From Microbacteriaceae bacterium PS02344 (GTDB lineage Bacteria > Actinomycetota > Actinomycetes > Actinomycetales > Microbacteriaceae), in assembly GCA_029959905.1 (NCBI GenBank), contig JASCNZ010000029.1, positions 1 to 34,117 of the forward strand: a stretch of 34,117 bases of DNA, in the 5' to 3' direction. The position numbers and the translations under genes are program-made. Under the pieces are notes generated by a model. That model was not told the DNA's origin. It did no database searches and saw nothing but the letters and a program-made list of their open reading frames with translations. Numbering within the stretch: the stretch's first letter is position 1; the number at the start of each line of letters is the position of its first letter. This document shows positions 24,322-32,452 of this stretch, in pieces.

Positions 24322-25298
24322 GCGTCGACACCGCCAGACGGATCCAGGACGCACGCCTCCCCGAGGGCTACGACCTGCGCATCGTCGACGCGCACCACCA
24401 CTTCTGGGACCTCGAGGGCGACGGCCACTGGCCGTGGATCCAGGACGAGTACAACGAGCAGTTCTTCCTCGGCGACTACACCGCCATGCGCCGCACGTTC
24501 CTGCCGCGCGAGTACCTCGCCGCGACCGCCGGGTGGAACATCCTGGGCACCGTGCACTGCGAGGCCGAGCGCAGCCGGGCGGAGCAGGTCGCGGAGGACG
24601 AGTTCCTGCAGGAGCTCAGCGACGCCACCGCCGGACGCTTCCCGATCGCCGCCGTCGCGCACGTCGGCTTCCTCCAGCCCGACCGCGACGCCGTGCTCGC
24701 GGCCCACGCGGCGCGACCGATCGTGCGGGGCATCCGTTCGAAGCCCGTCATCGCCGCGGATGCGGGGGAGCGGGCGACCGGACCCGGCACCCTGCACGAC
24801 CCGGCATGGGTCGAGGGCCTCGCCGCTCTCGCCGCGCACGGCCTCTCGTGGGACCTGCGGGTGCCGTACTACCACCTCGCCGAGGCGGCGGACGTGCTCG
24901 CCGACTTCCCCGACCTGCCCGTGGTGATCAACCACTGCGGTCTGCCGCTGGATCGCAGCCCCGAGGGACTGCGCGTCTGGCGCGAGGGGATGGAACGCCT
25001 CGCCGACCTCCCCCGCACGTCGGTGAAGGTGTCGGAGCTCGGACTCCACCCCAACCGCTGGGATCGCCCCTCGAACGAGCACGTCGTGCGCGAGACCCTC
25101 GCCGTCTTCGGCGCCGGGCGCTCGCTGTTCGCCTCGAACCTCCCCGTCGCCACCCTGACCGCACCCGACTTCGACGAGGTGATGGACACGATCCTCACCG
25201 GCGCCTCCGGCCTCGACGAGACGGGGCTCGACGCGCTGTTCCACGGCACCGCCGCGCGCGTGTACGGCCTCGACCTCTCCCTGCTCCCGCCGCGCTGA
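24318..25298 (+). CDS. Amidohydrolase-2 family hydrolase, probable lactonase (first copy)
   Basis: The 326-aa protein starts at a GTG that overlaps the dehydrogenase stop (GTGA). IVDAHHHFWDLEGDGHWPW places the metal-binding HxH at His26/His28. VVINHCGLP supplies a central His, and ASNLPV (272-276) stands where many amidohydrolases have the metal-binding Asp. The family (PF04909) includes sugar-acid lactonases such as L-rhamnono- and L-fucono-lactonase and PDC lactonase. Here it would open a sugar lactone to the acid used by the dehydrogenase. It shares only the general fold and motifs with the second copy at 26629, so the two probably differ in substrate. Confidence 0.82.
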   Translation: MSVDTARRIQDARLPEGYDLRIVDAHHHFWDLEGDGHWPWIQDEYNEQFFLGDYTAMRRTFLPREYLAATAGWNILGTVHCEAERSRAEQVAEDEFLQELSDATAGRFPIAAVAHVGFLQPDRDAVLAAHAARPIVRGIRSKPVIAADAGERATGPGTLHDPAWVEGLAALAAHGLSWDLRVPYYHLAEAADVLADFPDLPVVINHCGLPLDRSPEGLRVWREGMERLADLPRTSVKVSELGLHPNRWDRPSNEHVVRETLAVFGAGRSLFASNLPVATLTAPDFDEVMDTILTGASGLDETGLDALFHGTAARVYGLDLSLLPPR

Positions 25299-25340
25299 CG
25301 CCGGCACACCCCGCATCCGCTTCGACCCCGAGGATCACCG

Positions 25341-26636
25341 ATGACCACCCTCGAACAGGGCACCGCCGCCCGCACCGCACGCCCCACGACGATCCGCTGG
25401 TGGGTCATCGTGGTGCTCTTCGTCTTCTACACGATCAACTGCATCGACCGTGCATCGCTCTCGGTCGCCCTGCCCACGATCAGCGCGGAGTTCCTTCTCG
25501 AGCCCGCCGTGCAGGGCGTCATCCTGTCGGCGTTCTTCTGGACCTACTGCCTCTTCCAGATCCCGGGCGGCGCGGCCGCCGACCGTTTCGGTCCGCGGCG
25601 CGTCATCGGCGTCGCCGCCGTGATCTGGGGCTCGTTCACCGCACTGGCCGGCCTCGCGGTGAACGCCGTGATGCTGGTGCTCAGCCGCCTCGGCCTCGGC
25701 GCCTTCGAGGCGCCGTACATGCCCTCCGCCAACAAGCTGGTCACGCGCTGGCTGCCCGCCAAGCACCGCTCGACGGGCGTGACCCTCATCGACTCCGGTG
25801 CGCCCCTGGGCTCGGCGCTCGGCGCCCTGGTCGTCACCGGTCTCATCACCGCCACGGGATCGTGGCGGTGGTCGTTCATCATCATCGGCGTCGCGACCGT
25901 CGTGATCGGCGTCGGCGTGGCCCTGTTCATCCGCAACCACCCGACCGAGCATCCGCTCGTCAACCGCGCCGAGGAGACGCTCATCGCCTCGGGCAGCGCC
26001 GAGGAGCGTCCGCAGGCCGAGGCGCCCGGCATGAGCCGCGCGACGGTGTTCTGGATGGTCGTCGGCCGCATCGGCTGGGCGATGGTGTTCTGGGGCCTGG
26101 TCACCTGGGGTCCGACCTACCTGTCGCAGGCACGCGGACTCGACCTCTCGGCCATGGGCTTCGCGACGTTCCTCATCTTCCTGTGCGGTGCCGCCGGTGA
26201 GATCCTCAGCGGCATCCTCGCCGATGCGCTGCAGAAGCGCATGACCCCGAACCGCGCCTTCAAGCTGCTGTTCGGCGGATCGGGCGCCCTGAGCCTGCTC
26301 GCCCTCGCGGCGCTGCCCTTCGTCAGCGACGCGGGAATGGCCGTGACGCTGCTGTGCGTCGGCGTCTTCTTCAACCTCTTCGGGGGCCTGTACTGGACCA
26401 TCCCGGGCCGCCTCGCGAAGCCCGAGCGCGTGGGTGTCGTCGGCGGCGTCATGAACTTCGCCGGCACCTCCGCCGGCATCGTCGTGCCGATCGTCGCGGG
26501 CCTGCTCGTGCAGTTCACGGGCGGCTACACGGCCGTGCTGATCTACCTCGCGGTGTGCGCCGCGATCTACCTGGTCGGCTCGCTCTCGATCGACTTCGAG
26601 GGTCGGGGAGTGCGCAAGGCGGCCGCGCATGCCTGA
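25341..26636 (+). CDS. MFS transporter, anion:cation symporter type (first copy)
   Basis: The 431-aa protein has about 12 hydrophobic segments and typical MFS motifs: FYTINCIDRASLSVALPTI in the first helix, AADRFGPRRVIG in loop 2-3, and a polar central loop (about 205-230). The D-R in helix 1 and the general pattern match the ACS family, which imports sugar acids and other organic anions such as galactonate, glucarate and tartrate with protons. It lies 42 bp after the first amidohydrolase and overlaps the second by 8 bp, so it belongs to the same message. The start follows GAGGA about 8 nt upstream. Confidence 0.88.
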   Translation: MTTLEQGTAARTARPTTIRWWVIVVLFVFYTINCIDRASLSVALPTISAEFLLEPAVQGVILSAFFWTYCLFQIPGGAAADRFGPRRVIGVAAVIWGSFTALAGLAVNAVMLVLSRLGLGAFEAPYMPSANKLVTRWLPAKHRSTGVTLIDSGAPLGSALGALVVTGLITATGSWRWSFIIIGVATVVIGVGVALFIRNHPTEHPLVNRAEETLIASGSAEERPQAEAPGMSRATVFWMVVGRIGWAMVFWGLVTWGPTYLSQARGLDLSAMGFATFLIFLCGAAGEILSGILADALQKRMTPNRAFKLLFGGSGALSLLALAALPFVSDAGMAVTLLCVGVFFNLFGGLYWTIPGRLAKPERVGVVGGVMNFAGTSAGIVVPIVAGLLVQFTGGYTAVLIYLAVCAAIYLVGSLSIDFEGRGVRKAAAHA

Positions 26637-27549
26637 CCTCTACGACGGGCCGATCGTCGACGCGCACCACCACGTGTGGGACCTGTCGCTCGGCCGCCAC
26701 CCCTGGCTCGCCCCCGAGGGGCGCGTAGCCCACCGCTACGGCGACTACGCGCCGATCACGCACGACTACCTCCCGGCCGACTACCGGCGCGACATCGCCG
26801 ACACCGGCATCGTCGCCTCGGTCTACATGGAGGCCGAGTGGACGCCCGGCGACGGGCTCGCCGAGGTCGCGGTCGTCGAGCGGTACCGCGAGGAGACCGG
26901 CGTGCCGGGCGCGATGGTCGCGCAGGCATGGCTGGATGCTCCGGATGCAGCGGCACAGCTCGCGGCCCTCGCCGCCGTGCCCGCGGTGAAGAGCGTGCGG
27001 CACAAGCCCGGCGGTGCGACGTCGCGGGCCGAGGCGGAGGCCGGAGCCCGATCGCTCCTCTCCGACGAGGCCTGGCGCGCGGGCTACGCGCTGCTCGCCG
27101 CCAACGGGCTGCACTTCGACCTGCAGACGCCGTGGTGGAACCTCGGCGAGGCCCGGCGGCTCGCCGACGACTTCCCCGCCACGACCCTCGTCATCGACCA
27201 CGCGGGCGTGCTCGCCTCGCGCGACGCCGAGACCCTGGTGGCCTGGCGCGCGGCGCTGGCGCATGTGGCCGAGGCGCCGAACGTCGTGATCAAGGCATCC
27301 GGTCTGTGCGTGGCCGGCACGCCCTGGACCGTCGACGCGAACCGCGGACCGATCCTCGACCTCGTCGACGTGTTCGGTGCCGACCGTGTGATGTTCGGCA
27401 GCAACTTCCCCGTCGACGGCATGTTCGTGAGCCTGCCCGGCCTCGTCGCCGGCTACCGCGAGATCCTCGCCGACCTCGACCCCGCCGCCCAGCGCGCCGT
27501 GTTCCACGACACGGCGCAGCGCGTCTACGCGCCGCAGCCGCTCGGCTGA
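26629..27549 (+). CDS. Amidohydrolase-2 family hydrolase, probable lactonase (second copy)
   Basis: The product is 306 aa. IVDAHHHVWDLSLGRHPWL gives the HxH at His13/His15. VKSVRHKPGG, LVIDHAG and GSNFPVDG (257-264) are the remaining family landmarks of PF04909 lactonases. As in the first copy, Asn occupies the place of the usual metal-binding Asp in the GSDxP-like motif. Its ATG lies within the end of the transporter gene (8-bp overlap), indicating coupled translation. Two lactonases in one operon may handle different ring sizes or stereoisomers, or one may act on a different amide or ester; this is inference. Confidence 0.82.
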   Translation: MPDLYDGPIVDAHHHVWDLSLGRHPWLAPEGRVAHRYGDYAPITHDYLPADYRRDIADTGIVASVYMEAEWTPGDGLAEVAVVERYREETGVPGAMVAQAWLDAPDAAAQLAALAAVPAVKSVRHKPGGATSRAEAEAGARSLLSDEAWRAGYALLAANGLHFDLQTPWWNLGEARRLADDFPATTLVIDHAGVLASRDAETLVAWRAALAHVAEAPNVVIKASGLCVAGTPWTVDANRGPILDLVDVFGADRVMFGSNFPVDGMFVSLPGLVAGYREILADLDPAAQRAVFHDTAQRVYAPQPLG

Positions 27550-27603
27550 GCATCCGCTCCCGTACCCCCTGACCGACCCGACCCGATTCGACGAAGGACC
27601 CCC

Positions 27604-28914
27604 ATGACCACCGTCAACGACGACAAGCTGTTCCGGAAGGTGATGCTGCGCGTGCTCCCGCTCGCGATGCTCGGCTTCTTCCTCTCGTACCTCGACCGCG
27701 TGAACATCGGCTACGCGCAGGCCACCATGAGCGCCGACCTCGGCTTCTCGAACGTGGTCTACGGCCTCGGTGCCGGGCTGTTCTTCATCGGGTACTTCCT
27801 GTTCGAGATCCCGTCGAACCTGATCCTCGCGAAGGTCGGCGCGCGCAAGTGGATCGCGCGCATCATGATCACCTGGGGCATCATCTCGGGCCTCATGTTC
27901 ATCGTCGACAGCGAGTGGATGTTCTACCTGCTGCGCTTCCTGCTCGGTGTCGCCGAGGCCGGCTTCATCCCGGGCATCCTCTTCTACATGGCGCACTGGT
28001 TCCCCGCCAGCCGTCGCGGCCGCGCGTGGGGCATCTTCTACATCGCGCTCGCCTCGTCGGGCCTCATCGGCGGCCCCGTCTCGGGCTTCATCCTCAGCGG
28101 CATGGACGGGGTCTGGGGTCACACCGGCTGGCAGTGGCTGTTCGTGATCGAGGCGATCCCGACCGTGCTGCTCGGAATCATCGTGCTGTTCTTCCTGCAG
28201 GAGGACTACCGCAAGGTCGGCTGGCTCTCCGAGTCCGAGCGCGACCGCCTCGGTACTCTCCTCGCCGCCGAGCGCGTCGACGAGGCCGAGACGCCGCTGC
28301 GCAAGGTCTTCACGAGCAAGCTCATCTGGCTGCTCACCGCCGTGTACTTCTCGTACAACTTCGCCCTGTACGGCATCAGCTTCTGGCTGCCGACTCTCAT
28401 CGGCGACCTCGGCATCACCGACGCCGTGCAGGTCGGATTCCTCAGCGCCCTGCCGAGCCTCGCGGCGATCGTCTCGATGGTGACGTTCGGCTACCTGTCG
28501 GATCGTGCGGGGGAGCGGCGCAAGTTCATCGCCGCGGCCTTCCTGCTCAGCGCGTCGGGCTTCGCGATCTGCATCATCGCGGGCACCGACCCGGTGTGGG
28601 GCATCATCGGCCTCTGCCTCGCGAACGCGGGCGCTCTGTCGATCCCGGCGATCTTCTGGAGCTTCCAGACCTCGATGCTCGCCGGCACCGCCCTCGCCGG
28701 CGGAATCGCGCTCATCAACTCCACCGGCAACCTCGCCGGCTTCGCGGCGCCGTACCTCATCGGCTTCGTGAAGGACACGACCGGGGTCGCCACCGTCGCG
28801 CTCTACATCACCGGCGGCATCATGATCGTCGGGGCGATCCTCACCATGACCGTGCGGCAGCACCGTGCCGTGGCGTCGGCCGAGGATCTGCCATCGGAGC
28901 TGGTCTCGAAGTAG
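27604..28914 (+). CDS. MFS transporter, anion:cation symporter type (second copy)
   Basis: The 436-aa protein has the ACS-family signatures FFLSYLDRVNIGYAQATM in helix 1, FEIPSNLILAKVGARKWIAR in loop 2-3, and RFLLGVAEAGFIPGILFYM in helix 4. It is closest in pattern to TtuB/phthalate-type and 4-hydroxyphenylacetate permease-like carriers. It starts after GAAGGA (27592-27597) and is the last gene before the terminator at 28951. It is only distantly like the transporter at 25341, so two importers with different ranges, or an importer and an exporter, are possible. Confidence 0.88.
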   Translation: MTTVNDDKLFRKVMLRVLPLAMLGFFLSYLDRVNIGYAQATMSADLGFSNVVYGLGAGLFFIGYFLFEIPSNLILAKVGARKWIARIMITWGIISGLMFIVDSEWMFYLLRFLLGVAEAGFIPGILFYMAHWFPASRRGRAWGIFYIALASSGLIGGPVSGFILSGMDGVWGHTGWQWLFVIEAIPTVLLGIIVLFFLQEDYRKVGWLSESERDRLGTLLAAERVDEAETPLRKVFTSKLIWLLTAVYFSYNFALYGISFWLPTLIGDLGITDAVQVGFLSALPSLAAIVSMVTFGYLSDRAGERRKFIAAAFLLSASGFAICIIAGTDPVWGIIGLCLANAGALSIPAIFWSFQTSMLAGTALAGGIALINSTGNLAGFAAPYLIGFVKDTTGVATVALYITGGIMIVGAILTMTVRQHRAVASAEDLPSELVSK

Positions 28915-28950
28915 TCCCCCCCTACGCCCTCCCGGGCCGAGACCCGGGCG

Positions 28951-28985
28951 AACCCCCGCAGACCCCCGTCTGCGGGGGTTTCGTC
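28951..28985 (+). terminator. Strong terminator of the rightward catabolic operon
   Basis: AACCCCCGCAGA (28951-28962) pairs perfectly with 28969-28980 over 12 bp with a 6-nt loop, followed by TTCGT. A smaller hairpin (CCCGGG at 28931-28936 and 28943-28948) precedes it. It marks the end of the operon that begins at 23023. Confidence 0.85.
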
Positions 28986-29108
28986 GTGTCGGGCGACCGC
29001 GCGCGGCCTCAAGGAAACGCGGGGGAAACACGCCGGGGAGGGCGCGCGTCACACGGGGCGGGTGGCGCGTATGCGGGGCACATTCACCCCGCGACAACGT
29101 GGACGATC

Positions 29109-29123
29109 GCCCCATAGTGGGGC
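29109..29123. promoter_or_regulatory. 15-bp inverted repeat upstream of the flavoprotein
   Basis: GCCCCA (29109-29114) and TGGGGC (29118-29123) form a perfect dyad around TAG, 73 bp before the start at 29196. It is a candidate operator near a CATAGT -10-like word. No adjacent regulator gene accompanies the flavoprotein/ABC locus in the window. Confidence 0.35.
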
Positions 29124-29155
29124 CGTGCCGACGCGCCCCACACTGAACGACAACA

Positions 29156-29176
29156 GTCCGGCCTCCCGTGCCGGAC
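29156..29176 (+). promoter_or_regulatory. Stem-loop in the flavoprotein 5' leader
   Basis: GTCCGGC (29156-29162) and GCCGGAC (29170-29176) pair over 7 bp with a 7-nt loop, ending 11 bp before the GGAG ribosome binding site (29188-29191). It could stabilise the message or be a second operator. Confidence 0.35.
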
Positions 29177-29195
29177 GCGTGAGAGACGGAGCATC

Positions 29196-30323
29196 ATGGA
29201 GTCGTTCGAGGTCGCAGTCGTCGGGATGGGAGCGCTCGGCAGCGCCGCCACCTACCACCTGGCCCGTCGCGGAGCGAAGGTGGTCGCGCTCGAGCAGTTC
29301 GAGCTCGGCCACGTGCGGGGCGCCTCGCACGACACCTCGCGCATCGTGCGGACCTCGTACGGGTCGAGCGCGTACGTGCGCCTCGCCCAGTCGGCGTACC
29401 GCGACTGGGCCGACCTCGAGGCGGAGTCGGGCGAGCGGCTGCTCACGATCACCGGCGGTGTCATCATGCTCCCCGTCGACGGCCCGTATTCGGCATCCGA
29501 CTTCACCGAGGCCCTCACCGAGTGCGATGTCGCGCACGAGCTGCTCACCCCCGCCGAGGTCATGGCCCGCTGGCCGCAGCTGCGCGTGCCCGAGAACGTC
29601 GAGACCGTCTACACCGCCGACACCGGCATCGCCCACGCCTCCCGCACGGTCGCGACCCTGCAGATGCGGGCGCGGGTGCACGGGGCCGACATCCGCGACC
29701 GCACCCCCGTCGAGGCCGTGATCCCCGACGGCGACGGCGTGATCGTGCGCACCGCGCACGGCGACATCCGCGCCGGAAAGGTGATCCTCGCGACGGATGC
29801 GTGGACGAATACGCTCCTCGACCCCCTGGGCGCGACCATTCCGCTCGACATCATGCAGGAGCAGGTCACCTACTTCCGCCCCGCCGAGCCCGAGCAGTAC
29901 GACCGCTCCGTGTTCCCCGTGTGGATCTGGGAGGACGACGAGTGCTACTACGGCTTCCCCACGTTCGGCGAGCCGTCGATCAAGGCCGCGCGCGACGTGT
30001 CGGAGAATCGCATGACCCCCGCGGAGCGGTCGTTCGTGCCCTCGCCCGAGCTCGTCGACCAGCTCGCCGGGTTCCTGCACGACGTCATCCCCGGTGCGGG
30101 CCCCGAGCTGCGCACGGTGACCTGCCAGTACGCGCTCACGAAGGACCGCCGCTTCGTGCTCGGCGCCCTGCCGCAGCATCCCGACATCATCGTCGGCCTC
30201 GCCGCCGGGCACGGTTTCAAGTTCACCCCGGCGCTGGGGCGCGTGCTCGCCGAACTCGCGCTCGACGGTGTCTCGACCGACGACCTGACGGAGTTCGCCG
30301 CCGCCGACGCGATGGCCGTCTGA
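29196..30323 (+). CDS. FAD-dependent oxidase of the sarcosine / N-methyltryptophan oxidase family
   Basis: The 375-aa protein is of the monomeric sarcosine oxidase (MSOX/SolA) type. An N-terminal FAD-binding GMGALGSAATYHLARRG with an acidic end (VVALEQF) is followed by RGASHDTSRIVRTSYG, the conserved His/Arg-rich loop next to flavin. Cys310 in TVTCQYALTKDRRFVLG aligns with the Cys that holds FAD covalently in this family, and GHGFKFTPALG is the C-terminal flavin motif. Such enzymes demethylate N-methyl amino acids or oxidise cyclic amines with O2, releasing H2O2. The substrate is unknown. It precedes a dipeptide-type ABC importer by about 220 bp on the same strand. Confidence 0.88.
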   Translation: MESFEVAVVGMGALGSAATYHLARRGAKVVALEQFELGHVRGASHDTSRIVRTSYGSSAYVRLAQSAYRDWADLEAESGERLLTITGGVIMLPVDGPYSASDFTEALTECDVAHELLTPAEVMARWPQLRVPENVETVYTADTGIAHASRTVATLQMRARVHGADIRDRTPVEAVIPDGDGVIVRTAHGDIRAGKVILATDAWTNTLLDPLGATIPLDIMQEQVTYFRPAEPEQYDRSVFPVWIWEDDECYYGFPTFGEPSIKAARDVSENRMTPAERSFVPSPELVDQLAGFLHDVIPGAGPELRTVTCQYALTKDRRFVLGALPQHPDIIVGLAAGHGFKFTPALGRVLAELALDGVSTDDLTEFAAADAMAV

Positions 30324-30393
30324 CCCCGGCGTGCGGCCCAGGCCCGACCGCCGCACGCCCGCTCCTCGACCCTGCTATGGAGGATCCGCCCAC

Positions 30394-30535
30394 CATGCGA
30401 CCGTTCCCCTGGGATGCCGCGCCATACGACGCGCGTCGTGCGCTCAGTAGCGTGACCGCCATGTCATCGACGACACCCTCCGTCCACGGACCCCGCACGC
30501 CCGCGGCCGACCGCGCGATGCGCGCCGGGGGGTGA
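30394..30535 (+). CDS. Possible 46-aa leader ORF before the ABC importer
   Basis: An ATG at 30394 has GGAGGA about nine bases upstream and opens a 46-aa frame (MRPFPWDAAPYDARR and on) that ends 7 bp before the permease GTG. The sequence resembles no family I know. It may be a small translated leader coupling to the permease, a remnant of a lost gene, or chance. A second in-frame ATG at 30462 follows a small dyad (CGCT-CAGT-AGCG). Confidence 0.3.
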
Positions 30536-30542
30536 CGCGGCC

Positions 30543-31493
30543 GTGACCCGCTACATCCTGCAGCGCATCCTCTCGTCGCTGTTCGTGCTCTTCATCCTCT
30601 CGGTGCTCGTGTTCTCGATGGTGCGGATCATCCCCGGCGACCCGCTCGCCGCCTTCGTCGATCCCGCCAATCCCGACCCGGCGAAGCTCGAGGCGCTCCG
30701 CGCCGAGCTCGGCCTCGACCAGCCGTGGATCACCCAGTACCTCGGCTGGCTGCTCGGCGTGGTGCAGGGCGACTTCGGCCGCGCCATCACGCTCCCCGGC
30801 GAGGTGTCGGCGCTCATCGCCACGCGCCTGCCGCTCAGCCTCACGCTCGCGATCATGGCGACGGTCTTCGGCACGGTCATCGGCATCCCGGCCGGTGTCC
30901 TCGCCGCGACCCGGTGGCGCCGCGCGCCCGACCACCTCGTGCGCGGCTTCTCGTTCGTGCTGCTGGCCACGCCGCCGTTCGTGCTCGGCACGGTGCTGAT
31001 CCTCGTCAACTCGCTCACGCTGCGCCTGCCGCTCGTCGGCTACTCGGGCGCCGCGAACGACCCGGTGCGGGCGATCGGCGTGCTCATCCTGCCCGCGCTG
31101 CTGATCGGCATCGTGCTCGCGGCGATCGTCGCCCGGTACACGCGCGGCACCCTGCTCGACACGCTCGGCCAGGACTTCGTGCGCACGGCCAGGGCGAAGG
31201 GCGCATCCCCTGCACGGCTCGTCGGCCGCCATGCGCTGCGCAACGCGCTCATCCCCGTGACCACGGTCATCGGCATCGAGCTCGCGGCGCTGGTGGGCGG
31301 CACGGTCGTGATCGAAGCGGTGTTCTCCCTCCCCGGCATGGGGTCGCTGCTGCTCACGGGCATCCGTTCGTCGGACTACCCGATCATCCAGGCGACCGTG
31401 CTGCTCATCGGTCTCGTCTACGTCGTCATCAACTTCGTCGTCGACCTGCTCTATCCGCTGATCGATCCCCGAGTGAGGGTGCACACACGATGA
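30543..31493 (+). CDS. ABC transporter permease, DppB/OppB type
   Basis: The 316-aa protein has six likely membrane segments. An N-terminal RYILQRILSSLFVLFILSVL helix is followed by the family's DPLAAFVDP and GLDQPWITQYLGWLLGVVQGD. The cytoplasmic EAA loop that docks the ATPase is visible as RTARAKGASPARLVGRHALR, followed by LPGMGSLLLTGIRSSDYPII. These permeases import peptides, but also nickel, opines and glycosides. The start is GTG 30543 with GGGGGG about eight bases before it. Its stop overlaps the next permease (ATGA), so both are made from one message. Confidence 0.92.
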   Translation: MTRYILQRILSSLFVLFILSVLVFSMVRIIPGDPLAAFVDPANPDPAKLEALRAELGLDQPWITQYLGWLLGVVQGDFGRAITLPGEVSALIATRLPLSLTLAIMATVFGTVIGIPAGVLAATRWRRAPDHLVRGFSFVLLATPPFVLGTVLILVNSLTLRLPLVGYSGAANDPVRAIGVLILPALLIGIVLAAIVARYTRGTLLDTLGQDFVRTARAKGASPARLVGRHALRNALIPVTTVIGIELAALVGGTVVIEAVFSLPGMGSLLLTGIRSSDYPIIQATVLLIGLVYVVINFVVDLLYPLIDPRVRVHTR

Positions 31494-32449
31494 CCGTCAC
31501 CAGAGAACTCGCCCTCGCGAAGATCGCGGGCAGCCGCCCCCGTCGCCGCCGGTTCGGTCCGGCGTTCTGGAGCGGCGCCGGCATTCTCGTCGTGCTCCTC
31601 GCCGTCGCCGGATGGATGACCGTGTCGCCGCTGCACGACCCGTTCGTCGCCTCGGGCCCCGCCCTCGCCGCGCCCAGCTTCGATCATCCGCTCGGTACCG
31701 ACAACCTCGGGCGCGACACGTTCACCCGCCTGGCCCTCGCGGCCCGCACGAGCCTCGTCATCTCCGGTGCCGCCGCGCTGCTCGGGGCCGTGATCGGAAC
31801 CTTCTTCGGGCTCATCGCGGGCTACGTGGGCGGGTGGGTCGATTCGGTCATCATGCGCATCGTCGACGCCATCCTCGCCCTGCCGGCGATCCTCGTCGCC
31901 CTCGTCGTGGGCGTCGTGATCGGCAACGGGCCGTGGCCGCTCATCCTCGCTCTCGGCCTCGTGTTCGCGCCCGGCTTCGCCCGGGTGATGCGGGCCCCCG
32001 TGATCGCTCTGCGCGAGCGCGACTTCGTGCTCGCCGCCACGCTCAGCGGGGTGCGACCGGCGCGCGTGATCGTCGAGCATCTGCTGCCCAACGTGCTCAC
32101 CCCGCTGTTCGTGCAGTTCGCTTCGGTCGCCTCGCAGGTCGTGCTCATCGAGGCGGCGCTCAGCTACCTGGGTCAGGGCGTGCAGGCGCCCGAACCCTCC
32201 GCGGGCCGCATGATCAGCGAGTTCACCCGCTTCATGCAGCTGCAGCCGCTGCTCATCATCCTCCCCTCGCTCGTCATCATCCTGCTGTCGGCCGCCTGGA
32301 ACCTCCTCGCCGACGGCATGCAGGACTACCTCGCCCCGCGCCGCGAGCCCGCCTTCTCGCTCGGCCGCCGCCCGCGGCGCGCCGCGACGGCCGCACCCGC
32401 ATCCCCCGACCGCACCACCACATCCACGCAGCACACCCGAACGGAGTAG
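31490..32449 (+). CDS. ABC transporter permease, DppC/OppC type
   Basis: The product is 319 aa from the ATG that overlaps the preceding stop. It has an N-terminal membrane helix (SGAGILVVLLAVAGWM), the family motif HPLGTDNLGRDTFTRL, further membrane segments, and the EAA loop AATLSGVRPARVIVEHLLPN. EAALSYLGQGVQAPEPSAG and SAAWNLLADGMQDYLAPR near the end are typical of DppC. It pairs with the DppB-type permease to form the channel. The ATPase genes are not in the window and probably follow the binding protein. Confidence 0.92.
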   Translation: MTVTRELALAKIAGSRPRRRRFGPAFWSGAGILVVLLAVAGWMTVSPLHDPFVASGPALAAPSFDHPLGTDNLGRDTFTRLALAARTSLVISGAAALLGAVIGTFFGLIAGYVGGWVDSVIMRIVDAILALPAILVALVVGVVIGNGPWPLILALGLVFAPGFARVMRAPVIALRERDFVLAATLSGVRPARVIVEHLLPNVLTPLFVQFASVASQVVLIEAALSYLGQGVQAPEPSAGRMISEFTRFMQLQPLLIILPSLVIILLSAAWNLLADGMQDYLAPRREPAFSLGRRPRRAATAAPASPDRTTTSTQHTRTE

Positions 32450-32452
32450 GCC

